64,000 nucleotides of DNA, taken from positions 62,001 to 126,000 of the forward strand of contig NZ_SOFM01000035.1 in NCBI RefSeq assembly GCF_004402705.1. The letters run 5' to 3'. The notes under the pieces were generated by a model. That model did no database searches, had not been told where the DNA came from, and saw nothing but the letters and a program-made list of their open reading frames with translations. Below, in pieces: positions 8,124-16,357 of this stretch; within the stretch, counting starts at the first letter, position 1; every line of letters begins with the position of its first letter. A program made the position numbers and the translations under genes. This DNA comes from Cryobacterium mannosilyticum (GTDB taxonomy: Bacteria > Actinomycetota > Actinomycetes > Actinomycetales > Microbacteriaceae).

Positions 8124-9062
8124 TCAGAAACCCGACTGAAGGATGAACAGGCCGGGGAAGACCGCGAACAGGATGGTCAGGGGAAGAATCAGAAAGACCA
8201 GGGGGACGAGCATGGCCACCTCCTTCTTGCCGGCAACCTCGAGCAGTTCCCGCTTGGCGCTGTCCCGGGAATCCTGCGCTTGGGCGCGCAGAACCTCGGC
8301 CAGGGGCGTGCCACGGTCGAGCGCACCCGAGACCTGATCGACGAGACGGGTCACCGCCGGCAGGTGCAGGCGGCCGGCCAGCGCCCGCAGCGCGGAGTGC
8401 AGCGGCACGCCGATCCGCACATCGGCGACGACGCCGGCGAATTCCCGCGACAACTCCCCCGTGCTCGTGCGCGACACCCGGGCGAGCGAATCCAGGATTC
8501 CCTCGCCCGCCGACAGGGACAGCGTGAGGAACTCCAGGATCGTCGGCAGCTCACTCTGCATCCGCGCCAACCGCGCCGTCGCCGCGCGGGTCAGGAGCCA
8601 GTCCCGAGCCAGGGCGCCGCAGAGCCCGGCCAGCACGGGCAGGACGACCGACACCACAATGGGCACCGCCCGGAACATCGGCAGCGTGATGGCAAGACCA
8701 GCGCCCAGACCGAACGCGACGAGAGCCCAGACCACCTGCTCTGACCGGAAGCGATCGACGCTGCGCTCTGCCCCGGATTGGCGCAGGCGCCGCTCGATGC
8801 CGTCCGCGCCGCCGAGCACGGCCCCGAGCAGCCGCTTGAGGGAGCCGAAGGCTGGGGCGAACAGGGTGCCGAGCACGGGGATCGGGTCGACCGACCTTCG
8901 GCCGACGAAGGCGCGAGCCTCGACGGACACGTCCAGGATGTAGGGGGCCAGCCTGTGCACGAGCCGCGGCCGGCTGAGACGCGGGATGGTGCTCACCATC
9001 GACCACAGTCCGATGCCCAGCGCGCAGCCGCAGAACAGGCCCCACGCCAGCGACGCACTCAC
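8124..9062 (-). CDS. tadC: Tad type II secretion system F family protein TadC
   Basis: A 312-residue inner-membrane platform protein with a GspF/TadC domain from about residue 130 to the end. It includes SELPTILEFLTLSLSAGEG, GELSREFAGVVADVRIGVPL and GTPLAEVLRAQAQDSRD, then a final pair of membrane helices VAMLVPLVFLILPLTILF. It works with TadB and the TadA ATPase to polymerise pili. The GTG at 9062 overlaps the tadB TGA as GTGA; more upstream codons lie within tadB. Fifty-one bases separate it from the small pilin-like gene. Confidence 0.85.
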   Translation of the reverse strand: MSASLAWGLFCGCALGIGLWSMVSTIPRLSRPRLVHRLAPYILDVSVEARAFVGRRSVDPIPVLGTLFAPAFGSLKRLLGAVLGGADGIERRLRQSGAERSVDRFRSEQVVWALVAFGLGAGLAITLPMFRAVPIVVSVVLPVLAGLCGALARDWLLTRAATARLARMQSELPTILEFLTLSLSAGEGILDSLARVSRTSTGELSREFAGVVADVRIGVPLHSALRALAGRLHLPAVTRLVDQVSGALDRGTPLAEVLRAQAQDSRDSAKRELLEVAGKKEVAMLVPLVFLILPLTILFAVFPGLFILQSGF

Positions 9063-9922
9063 CGGAACCACCGGCGTTCCTCGGGCAGCCGGCCCAGCGC
9101 CACCATCACCCGGTAGGCCACAACCGACATGCCGAGACCGCCGAGCACGACGGCCACACCGGTGCTGGTGTTGTACGCGACGGCCGCCTCCGGCCGCGAC
9201 CCGAGGAGGAGCAGGATCACCCAGGGCGCCGCCACTCCCAACCGTGCGGCGTTCACCACCCACGACTGGCGGGCCTCGACCTCGGCCCGGACGGCCGCGT
9301 CCTGCCGGAGCCAGGCCGCAAGGCTGCGGAGCACGATCGTGAGGTCGCTGCCGCCGACCTCCCTGGCCATCCGCAGGGTTTCAAGGATGCGATCGGCGAC
9401 CGGGTCGGCCAGGGACTCCTTGAGGCGGTCCACGGCATAGGTGAAATTGCCGGTGGACCGGTAGTCCCCGGCGAACGCCGCGAACGCGGCCCTCGTCGTC
9501 ACCGGGCCGGCATCGGCGAGGCTGCTCACGCTGTCGGGGAGGGCGAGACCCGACCGCACCGCGGACACGAGATGGTCGACGACGTCGGGCCAGACTGTCC
9601 GGTTGGCCCGACGCGCCGCCCGCGCGCGCCAGGTGACAACCAGCACGGGCAATGCCATGCCGCCCAGCCCCGCGACGATCGACAACGCCCCGATGCCGAG
9701 AAGCGCCTCGGCCAGCGCGAAGCCGGCCACCCCGAGGACGAGGGAAATGGCCGCGAACGCGGGCAGCGGAAGCGCACCCAGGCCGGCCTGGGCCAGGTCT
9801 GCCCGGAAGGCCCCGTGCGGCCGGCCCCGCCCGGGATCGGCCGTCCCGCGCGTGGGCCAGAGGAACGGCGAGGCCAGCAGCAGCAGGCCGGCCCCGAGCA
9901 GGCTCCCGAGAACGACGCTCAT
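9059..9922 (-). CDS. tadB: Tad type II secretion system F family protein TadB
   Basis: A 287-residue platform protein with two N-terminal membrane segments, the cytoplasmic GspF domain (VDHLVSAVRSGLALPDS; GSDLTIVLRSLAAWLRQDA) and two C-terminal membrane segments. It partners TadC beneath the pilus. The start ATG 9922-9920 overlaps the tadA stop as ATGA; the same frame stays open far upstream inside tadA but is a shadow there. The strict overlaps tadA-tadB-tadC indicate coupled translation and fixed stoichiometry. Confidence 0.87.
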   Translation of the reverse strand: MSVVLGSLLGAGLLLLASPFLWPTRGTADPGRGRPHGAFRADLAQAGLGALPLPAFAAISLVLGVAGFALAEALLGIGALSIVAGLGGMALPVLVVTWRARAARRANRTVWPDVVDHLVSAVRSGLALPDSVSSLADAGPVTTRAAFAAFAGDYRSTGNFTYAVDRLKESLADPVADRILETLRMAREVGGSDLTIVLRSLAAWLRQDAAVRAEVEARQSWVVNAARLGVAAPWVILLLLGSRPEAAVAYNTSTGVAVVLGGLGMSVVAYRVMVALGRLPEERRWFR

Positions 9923-11151
9923 GCCGCACCAGCTCGCAGCACTATGGCGGGGTCGAGCCCCGCAGCCAGGAACTTGGTGAGCTTGCCGGGATGGCCGCCG
10001 GTCGCCGTGAGCGTTCCGCCCTCGATGAGGAAGATGGGGCTCGCCTCGATCACGGGGCCGGCAAGCCGACCGCTGGGCGCCAGGATCTCGATGACCCGGC
10101 GACGGCCATGCCGGTCGATTTCGCAGTGGACCACGATGTCGATGCAGCCCGCGACGGTCGGCAGCACGAAGGCCGAGTCGATGTTGCGACCGGCCAGGAG
10201 CGGGAGCGTGGACAGCTTGGCCAGGGCGTCCCGCGCGCTGTTGGCGTGGATCGAGCACATCCCCGGCAGCCCACTGTTGAGCGCGATCAACAGGTCGAGG
10301 CTTTCCGCCTCACGCACCTCGCCGACGATGAGACGGTCGGGCCGCATCCGCAGGGACTCCTTGATCAGCCGGCGCAGGGTGATCTCGCCGGTGCCCTCGA
10401 GGCTGGGCTGGCGGCACTGCATGGCCACGACGTCGCGGGCGGCGAGGTCGAGTTCGAAGGTCTCCTCCACCGTCACGATCCGCTCGTTGCGGCGGGTGGC
10501 CGTGAGGAGGGCGTTGAGCATCGTGGTCTTGCCGGTCTGGGTCGCGCCCGAGACGAGGATGTTCTGCCCCGACAGAACGCACATCCGCAGGAATTCCGAT
10601 GCCTGCTGGGTCAGCGACCCCAGCCCGACCAGCTGGTTCAGGTCGCGGATGCGCCGGGTGAACTTGCGGATGTTCACCGCCCAGTGCTTGCGGGTGATGT
10701 CCGGGATGACCACGTGCAGCCTCGAGCCGTCCGGCAGGGACGCATCGACGAACGGGGAGGACAGGTCGACCCGGCGGCCGGATGCCTGCAGCATCCGTTC
10801 GACGAGGTCCCGGACCTCACGCTCGGAAAGCACCATGTCGGTCAGTTCCGGAACCCCGTCGCGGGCCACGAACACCCGGGACGGCGAGTTGATCCAGATC
10901 TCCTCGATGCCCGGGTCATCGAGGAATGGTTGCAGCGCCCCGAACCCGGTCAGCGACGCCACCACCTCCCTGGCTGCCTGGCGTTCGTCGGGGATCAGCG
11001 GCAGGGAGGAGCCGAGCGCCCGCTCGCTGTAGCGCTGGAGCTCGTCGTGCACGTACTTCTCCGCCAGCAGCAGGTCGGTCGAGAGATCGACGCCGTCGCG
11101 GCGCACCCGGGACCGGACCTGCTCGGTGATGATGCGCACGGCCTCGCTCAT
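9919..11151 (-). CDS. tadA: Tad pilus assembly ATPase TadA/CpaF
   Basis: A 410-residue hexameric secretion ATPase of the VirB11/CpaF group that powers Tad pilus assembly. Visible features are Walker A GATQTGKTT at 202-210, the acidic segment VTVEETFELDL, the Walker B-like RLIVGEVREAESLDLLIAL region and the His-box GMCSIHANSARDAL. The N-terminal domain contains GIEEIWINSP. The start ATG at 11151 is chosen over a GTG six codons upstream because the family begins near here. It is first in the operon; the spacer to the dehydrogenase gene (11152-11262) probably holds the promoter. No CpaE/TadZ gene or prepilin peptidase accompanies it here. Confidence 0.92.
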   Translation of the reverse strand: MSEAVRIITEQVRSRVRRDGVDLSTDLLLAEKYVHDELQRYSERALGSSLPLIPDERQAAREVVASLTGFGALQPFLDDPGIEEIWINSPSRVFVARDGVPELTDMVLSEREVRDLVERMLQASGRRVDLSSPFVDASLPDGSRLHVVIPDITRKHWAVNIRKFTRRIRDLNQLVGLGSLTQQASEFLRMCVLSGQNILVSGATQTGKTTMLNALLTATRRNERIVTVEETFELDLAARDVVAMQCRQPSLEGTGEITLRRLIKESLRMRPDRLIVGEVREAESLDLLIALNSGLPGMCSIHANSARDALAKLSTLPLLAGRNIDSAFVLPTVAGCIDIVVHCEIDRHGRRRVIEILAPSGRLAGPVIEASPIFLIEGGTLTATGGHPGKLTKFLAAGLDPAIVLRAGAA

Positions 11152-11262
11152 CCCTGAATGATGCTCCACCGGTGCAGGACACCGGAGAACTTATCCACAC
11201 CCCCGTCGCCATACCCGGCACCACTTGCCTTAGCCCGCTGGCGAGGGTGCTTTTTCCGCAAG

Positions 11263-12069
11263 TCAGCGGGCGGACCAGCCGCCGTCCATCCCGTAGCTGG
11301 AGCCTGTGACCATGGCGGCATCGGCCGACGCCAGCCAGGCCACCAGCGACCCGACCTCCTCCGGCTCGACCAGCCGCTTGATGGCGCTCTCCGTGAGCAT
11401 GATCCGGCCGAGCACCTCCGCCTCCGGGATGCCGTGCACGAGCGCCTGGTCCTTGATCTGCTTCTCGACCAGGGGCGTGCGCACATAACCGGGGCTGACG
11501 CAGTTGCTGGTCACCCCGTGTTCCCCGCCCTCGAGGGCGGTCACCTTGGAGAGGCCTTCCAGCCCGTGCTTGGCCGCGACATACGCAGCCTTGAACGGCG
11601 AGGCGCGAATGCCGTGCACCGACGTGACGTTGACGATGCGCCCGAAGCCGCGCTCGTACATCTGCGGCAACGCCGCCCGGATCAGCAGGAAGGGAACCTC
11701 CAGCATGAGAGTGATGATGCGGCGGAAGTCCTCCGGAGCGAAGTCCTGGATCGGACTGATCGTCTGGACGCCCGCGTTGTTGACCAGGATGTCCACGCCC
11801 GCCAACCGCAGGGAAAGCTCCGGATCGGTCAGCGCGGCCGGGTCCAGCAGATTCACCGCCCAGCTCGAACCGCCGACCTCCGCGGCGAGCGCCGCGGCCC
11901 CGGCCCGGTCCATGTCGGCGACGACGACGTGGGCGCCGCGGGCCGCGAGCGCCCGGACCGTGGCCGCGCCGATCCCGCTCGCTCCCCCGGTGACGAGGGC
12001 TCTCCGGCCCTGAAGGGGCCTGGTGCCGCCCCCATCGTGGACGGAAACGGTCTCTGCTGCTGCGGTCAT
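11263..12069 (-). CDS. 3-hydroxybutyrate dehydrogenase (SDR family)
   Basis: A 268-residue short-chain dehydrogenase. The NAD-binding motif TGGASGIG lies near residue 28, NNAG in the middle, and the catalytic Ser and YVAAKHG follow; the segment SPGYVRTPLVEKQIKDQA is characteristic of D-3-hydroxybutyrate dehydrogenase, which interconverts 3-hydroxybutyrate and acetoacetate. The start ATG 12069-12067 has AAGGA at eight bases; a GTG ten codons upstream lacks a site. It is 59 bp downstream of an MHS transporter on the same strand, and both are divergent from a LysR gene, which suggests a hydroxybutyrate uptake and oxidation unit. Confidence 0.87.
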   Translation of the reverse strand: MTAAAETVSVHDGGGTRPLQGRRALVTGGASGIGAATVRALAARGAHVVVADMDRAGAAALAAEVGGSSWAVNLLDPAALTDPELSLRLAGVDILVNNAGVQTISPIQDFAPEDFRRIITLMLEVPFLLIRAALPQMYERGFGRIVNVTSVHGIRASPFKAAYVAAKHGLEGLSKVTALEGGEHGVTSNCVSPGYVRTPLVEKQIKDQALVHGIPEAEVLGRIMLTESAIKRLVEPEEVGSLVAWLASADAAMVTGSSYGMDGGWSAR

Positions 12070-12128
12070 CAGGTGGTCCTTCGTGGTGCGGGCTGGCAAG
12101 GGCGTGCGGGGCCGGTCGCTCGGCAGGC

Positions 12129-13535
12129 TCAGCCGGAAACCCTCGCCGGCTCGAGGCCGTGCTTGCGGGCATCCTCAGCGTCGACCTCGCGCAGCGAGAT
12201 GCCCCGGGTCTCCTTGAGCGTGACCACGGCGACGACGGTGATCGCACAGGCGATCACCAGGTAGAACGCCACCGGCAGCCAGGACTTGTACTGCTGGAGC
12301 AGCGCCGTGGCGATGATCGGCGCCATCGAACCGGCCAGGATCGAGGTGACCTGGTAGCCGAGGGACACCCCGGAGTAACGCATCCGGGTCGGGAACATCT
12401 CGGCCATGATCGCTGGCTGCCCGGCGTACATCAGAGCGTGGAAGCACAGCCCGATGGTGATGGCCGCCACGATGACGACCGGGTTCAGGGTGTCGAACAT
12501 CGGGAAGGCGAAGAACGCCCAGGTCGATCCGAGCACGGCGCCGGCGAGGTAGACCGGCTTGCGTCCGAACCGGTCGGAGAGCCGGCCGACCTGCGGGATC
12601 ACCAGGAAGTGCACGACGTGGGCGAGCAGCAGGGCGAGCAGGAGCTGGCTCGTGTTGTACTGGTGCACCGTGACCAGGTAGACGATTGAGAAGCTCACGA
12701 TCGTGTAGTAGAGGATGTTCTCGGCGAAGCGCAGACCCATGGCCCCCAGGATCCCCTTCGGATACTTGCGCACGACCTCCATCACGCCGTAGCTGATCGC
12801 TTTCTCCGCCTCGACCTGCGCGCGGGCCTCGAGGAAGATCGGCGCCTCGCTGACGTGGGTGCGGATGTAGTAGCCGATCACCACGATGATCGCGGAGAGC
12901 CAGAAGGCCACCCGCCAGCCCCAGCCGAGGAACTGCTCGGCAGGCAGGATCCAGGACATGGTCAGCAGCACGAGGGTGGCGAGCAGGTTGCCGACCGGAA
13001 CGGCCGCCTGCGGCCAGCTCGACCAGAAACCGCGGGTCTTGTTCGGGCTGTGCTCGGCCACGAGCAGAACGGCGCCGCCCCATTCGCCGCCGACCGCGAA
13101 GCCCTGGATGAAGCGCAGGATGACGAGCAGCGCGGGCGCCCAGTAGCCGATGCTGTTGAAGCCCGGCAGGCAGCCCATCAGGAACGTGGCGGCGCCGACC
13201 AGGATGATCGTGACCTGCAGGGTGTGCTTGCGGCCGAGGCGGTCACCGATCTGACCGAAGACGATGCCACCGAGCGGGCGGGCGATGAAGCCGACGGCGT
13301 AGGTGAGGAATGCGGCGATGATGCCGTCCAGTTCGCTGCCCGCGTTGGGGAAGAAGAACTTGCCGAAGACGAGGCTCGCGGCCGTGGCGTAGAGGAAGAA
13401 CTCGTACCATTCCACGATCGTGCCGACCATCGACGCCGCCACGATCTTGCGCAGCCCCGATTTCTCCTCCGGGCTGTCCTGACCAGACCCGCTCGTTCCG
13501 GGCTTCCCGGCTCCGACGCGCTGATTGACGCTCAT
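12129..13535 (-). CDS. MHS-family (metabolite:H+ symporter) MFS transporter
   Basis: A 468-residue transporter with 12 membrane segments. Signature stretches are GTIVEWYEFFLYA near residue 40, RPLGGIVFGQIGDRLGRK after helix 2, and GFAVGGEWGGAVLL, all typical of the MHS group (KgtP, ProP, ShiA). The start ATG 13535-13533 is preceded by GAAGGAGACAGAC; an ATG ten codons upstream has no site. The probable cargo is an organic acid such as 3-hydroxybutyrate, inferred only from the dehydrogenase downstream. The promoter should lie in 13536-13681, shared with the divergent regulator. Confidence 0.88.
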   Translation of the reverse strand: MSVNQRVGAGKPGTSGSGQDSPEEKSGLRKIVAASMVGTIVEWYEFFLYATAASLVFGKFFFPNAGSELDGIIAAFLTYAVGFIARPLGGIVFGQIGDRLGRKHTLQVTIILVGAATFLMGCLPGFNSIGYWAPALLVILRFIQGFAVGGEWGGAVLLVAEHSPNKTRGFWSSWPQAAVPVGNLLATLVLLTMSWILPAEQFLGWGWRVAFWLSAIIVVIGYYIRTHVSEAPIFLEARAQVEAEKAISYGVMEVVRKYPKGILGAMGLRFAENILYYTIVSFSIVYLVTVHQYNTSQLLLALLLAHVVHFLVIPQVGRLSDRFGRKPVYLAGAVLGSTWAFFAFPMFDTLNPVVIVAAITIGLCFHALMYAGQPAIMAEMFPTRMRYSGVSLGYQVTSILAGSMAPIIATALLQQYKSWLPVAFYLVIACAITVVAVVTLKETRGISLREVDAEDARKHGLEPARVSG

Positions 13536-13681
13536 GTCTGTCTCCTTCGGTGTCGTCGCTGACACTTAGTGGTGGTTGGCCGAGGGTCGAGTTCCACCCA
13601 ACACGGCTCCACTGAGTATTCACGGAGTCCGCCTGTGCATCAATGACCACTTCTACAGAGGGCGTGTGCATAATTGCAGAT
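13536..13681. promoter_or_regulatory. Divergent promoter region between MHS transporter and LysR regulator
   Basis: The 146-bp spacer between divergently transcribed genes is less GC-rich than its flanks, particularly near 13615-13680. It contains two TGCAT words and the near-symmetric TGCATAATTGCA at 13667-13678. LysR regulators normally bind such divergent spacers. No exact promoter hexamers are assigned; this is an inference from layout. Confidence 0.4.
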
Positions 13682-14611
13682 ATGACCCTCGCTGCGCCGC
13701 CGTCCCCGGCTCCCCACCCCGACGACCTCCTGGTCTTGCTCGCGGTCGCCCGCACCGGTCGGTACACTGCGGCGGCCGACAGTCTCGGGCTGAACCACAC
13801 CACGGTCGCCCGTCGGATCACCGCCCTGGAGAAGGCCCTCGACGGCCGCGTGCTCTCCCGCACGGTGGGAGGCTGGGAGCTGACCGAGCTGGGCAAGAGG
13901 GCCTTCAACGCGGCCGAGAACGTCGAAGCAGCCGTGGCCGTGCTGAACGGGCCGGCCGGCCGGCAGAGCCAACTGTCCGGCGTCGTGCGCATGTCGGCGA
14001 CCGACGGCTTCAGCGCCTACATCGCCGCCCCCGCCGTCGCCGCCCTGCAACGCACCCATCCCCATCTCCGAGTGGAGATCGTCACGGTGACCCGGCGCGC
14101 CCTCCAGCATCGCTCCGGCCTCGACATCGAGGTGGTGGTCGGCGAACCACAGGTGCACCGGGCCGAGGCGGTGCGGCTGGGCCACTACCGGCTCGGCATG
14201 TACGCGTCGCGCGCCTATCTCGCCGAGAAGGGAACCCCGGAGAGCGTGGCCGAGCTCACCCGGCATCCGCTGGTCTACTTCGTTGATTCGATGCTGCTGG
14301 TCGACGATCTGGATGCCCCGCGGCGGCTGGTCCCGTCGATGCGGGCCTCGCTCAGCTCGACCAACGTCTTCGTGCACGTGGAGGCGACCCGGGCCGGCGC
14401 CGGCATCGGCTTCCTTCCGTGTTTCATGGCCGACCAGCACTCCGACCTGGTACGGTTGCTCCCCGCCCAGTTCAACGAGCAGCTCCAGTACTGGATGGTG
14501 CTCCGCTCCGAGTCGCTTCACCAACCCGCCGTTGCCACCCTCGTCGCGGCACTGCGACACCAGGTCGACTCCTTCCGGGAGGCCCTGCACGGCCGCCCAT
14601 CGCCTGCCTGA
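13682..14611 (+). CDS. LysR-family transcriptional regulator
   Basis: About 309 residues with an N-terminal winged helix (DDLLVLLAVARTGRYTAAADSLGLNHTTVARRITALE) and a C-terminal periplasmic-binding-like effector domain. It is divergent from the MHS transporter and 3-hydroxybutyrate dehydrogenase genes, which are its likely targets. The start is uncertain: ATG 13682 fits the usual short leader before the helix-turn-helix, while ATG 13643 would add 13 residues; neither has a clear ribosome site. TGCA palindromes around 13632-13675 may be part of its operator. The effector is unknown. Confidence 0.85.
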   Translation: MTLAAPPSPAPHPDDLLVLLAVARTGRYTAAADSLGLNHTTVARRITALEKALDGRVLSRTVGGWELTELGKRAFNAAENVEAAVAVLNGPAGRQSQLSGVVRMSATDGFSAYIAAPAVAALQRTHPHLRVEIVTVTRRALQHRSGLDIEVVVGEPQVHRAEAVRLGHYRLGMYASRAYLAEKGTPESVAELTRHPLVYFVDSMLLVDDLDAPRRLVPSMRASLSSTNVFVHVEATRAGAGIGFLPCFMADQHSDLVRLLPAQFNEQLQYWMVLRSESLHQPAVATLVAALRHQVDSFREALHGRPSPA

Positions 14612-14679
14612 CCGGGCTTCTCGCTCCGGACCGGGCACCGGGCGCCCACCGTCGCACGAACTACACTGGAACCGTAGTC

Positions 14680-14761
14680 GCGGGAGTGGTGAAATTGGCA
14701 GACACGCAGGATTTAGGTTCCTGTGCTTTCGAGCGTGGGGGTTCAAGTCCCCTCTCCCGCA
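14680..14761 (+). tRNA. tRNA-Leu (anticodon TAG)
   Basis: An 82-nt class II tRNA. The acceptor GCGGGAG at 14680-14686 pairs with CTCCCGC at 14754-14760, followed by discriminator A 14761. The anticodon stem CAGGA/TCCTG encloses loop TTTAGGT, giving anticodon TAG for CUA-type leucine codons. There is a variable arm and a T-loop GTTCAAG. CCA is not encoded; the next bases are CATG, the ATG being the DedA start codon, so the tRNA and the coding sequence are separated by a single base. Confidence 0.95.
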
Positions 14762-14762
14762 C

Positions 14763-15449
14763 ATGAACAATGCGTCAGCGCTGGACGGCCAGTTGAACGA
14801 TCTGCTCGCGGACACCGGGGCGATCGTCTTCTACCTGCTTGTCTGGGCGCTCGTCTTCGCGGGAACGGCGGTCTTCCTCGGCGTCTTCATCCCCTTCATC
14901 ACCGGGGATTCCCTGCTCTTCGGCTCCGGCCTGGTCGCGGCCTCGACCCCGAACCTCAACATCGCCGTGCTCGCGATCGGCACCGGACTCGCCGCGTTCC
15001 TCGGCGACCAGGTCGGATTCCTCCTGGGGCGCCGTTTCGGTCGTTCCTCCCTCGACCGGCACGGCGGACGCCGCACCAGGTCCGCGATCGCCAGGACCGA
15101 GCAGTTCTATCGCTCCTTCGGCTGGTGGTCCGTGGTGATCGCCCGGTTCATGCCCTGGGCGCGAGTGTTCGTGCCGGTGATCGCCGGGGTCGGCCGGATG
15201 AACTACTACAAATTCCTCAGCAGCAATCTGGTCGGCGCGATCGCCTGGGGTGTCGGACTCACCCTGACGGGCTACTTCGCTGCGGCCATTCCCGGGGTCA
15301 AGAGCGCCGCCTACGTCATAGCCGGGCTGTTCATCGCGGCGTCGATCGTGTTCGGCGTGCGCACCTGGCGGTCCGAGCGCGGCCCCCGCTCCGCGCTCTC
15401 ACCATCGCCGGCGCCCGCACCAGCGGATGACGTCGCCCCCGAAGTCTGA
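14763..15449 (+). CDS. DedA family membrane protein
   Basis: A 228-residue DedA/SNARE-associated protein. It shows the family pattern: an early hydrophobic hairpin with the FIPFITGDSLL segment, GDQVGFLLGRRFGR, then ARFMPWARVFVPVIAGVGRMNYYKF, which contains the conserved R...P...R core. DedA proteins act in undecaprenyl-phosphate or other lipid recycling and membrane homeostasis. The only plausible start is ATG 14763, one base after the tRNA-Leu discriminator, so there is no ordinary leader or free ribosome-binding site. The next gene 109 bp downstream is another DedA paralog. Confidence 0.88.
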   Translation: MNNASALDGQLNDLLADTGAIVFYLLVWALVFAGTAVFLGVFIPFITGDSLLFGSGLVAASTPNLNIAVLAIGTGLAAFLGDQVGFLLGRRFGRSSLDRHGGRRTRSAIARTEQFYRSFGWWSVVIARFMPWARVFVPVIAGVGRMNYYKFLSSNLVGAIAWGVGLTLTGYFAAAIPGVKSAAYVIAGLFIAASIVFGVRTWRSERGPRSALSPSPAPAPADDVAPEV

Positions 15450-15557
15450 ACGCTGACCGGCGCATACGGGGTTCTCCCGTAATCTGGCGATACCCTGTAT
15501 CACAGCACCCACGATCACCGCCGCCCGGCCGTTGTGGCCACCGACTGGAGTTCATTC

Positions 15558-16322
15558 GTGATTCATTCCGCCCTGATTCTCACCGCGCCGATTCATTCGG
15601 CGCTCATCCCGTGGCTTGACCCCAAGTACCTGATCGACGGGTTCGGCGCCTGGGCGCTGCTCGGCGTCTGCGCGATCATCTTCGCCGAGACCGGGTTGCT
15701 GGTCGGATTCCTCTTCCCCGGCGACACCCTACTCATCATCACCGGCATCCTCACCTTCAGCGGCGCCATCAAGATCGACATCTGGTGGGTTGCCCTCGCC
15801 ATCGGCTTCGCCGCGTTCCTCGGCGGGGAATGCGGCTACCTGATCGGCCGCAAGTTCGGGCCGCGCGTGTTCGAGCGCAAGGAATCCGGGCTGTTCAGCG
15901 TCAAGAACGTGGAGCGCACGAACGCGTTCTTCGAACGGTTCGGCGGCTTCGCCGTCATCGTCGCCCGTTTTGTCCCGATCGTGCGCACATTCGCCCCGGT
16001 GGCCGCCGGCGTAGGCCGGATGAACTACCGCCGGTATTCGATCTACAACCTCGCGGGCGCCCTGCTCTGGGGTGTGGGAGTGACCTACGCGGGCTTCTTC
16101 CTCGGCTACATCCCACCCGTGCGCGACTTCGTCAGCCACTACATTGATCTGATCCTGCTCGGCGCGGTCCTGATCACGCTGATCCCCACCGTGTTCCACT
16201 ACGTTCAGGCGACCATGAAGGCCCGCCGAGCCACCCGGGCAGGGGTGACGACCGCCACCGGAAGCCTGGTGCTCGACCCCGACGTGTTCGACGGTCACCA
16301 CGAGCACAAGCACGACGCCTGA
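15558..16322 (+). CDS. DedA family membrane protein (second copy)
   Basis: A 254-residue DedA paralog of the preceding gene. Conserved stretches are ETGLLVGFLFPGDTLL, GGECGYLIGRKFG and ARFVPIVRTFAPVAAGVGRMNYRR; four to six membrane segments are expected. The C-terminal tail ends with a His-rich GHHEHKHDA that could bind metal. GTG 15558 is chosen because TGGAG lies seven bases upstream; GTG 15534 would add eight residues with no site. Likely a lipid-carrier flippase or membrane-homeostasis protein by family knowledge. Confidence 0.87.
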   Translation: MIHSALILTAPIHSALIPWLDPKYLIDGFGAWALLGVCAIIFAETGLLVGFLFPGDTLLIITGILTFSGAIKIDIWWVALAIGFAAFLGGECGYLIGRKFGPRVFERKESGLFSVKNVERTNAFFERFGGFAVIVARFVPIVRTFAPVAAGVGRMNYRRYSIYNLAGALLWGVGVTYAGFFLGYIPPVRDFVSHYIDLILLGAVLITLIPTVFHYVQATMKARRATRAGVTTATGSLVLDPDVFDGHHEHKHDA

Positions 16323-16357
16323 CGCCTGACGCCGGATGCCTGGCGTCTGGCGCCGGG

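Noticed and set aside
9652..11157. A plus-strand 501-codon open frame opposite tadB and tadA.
   Set aside because: No domain and low-complexity composition; tadA and tadB on the other strand have clear motifs and ATGA overlaps.
13643..13681. The upstream ATG of the LysR gene as the start.
   Set aside because: It adds 13 residues unlike the family and lies within the probable operator; no ribosome site supports it, although it cannot be fully excluded.
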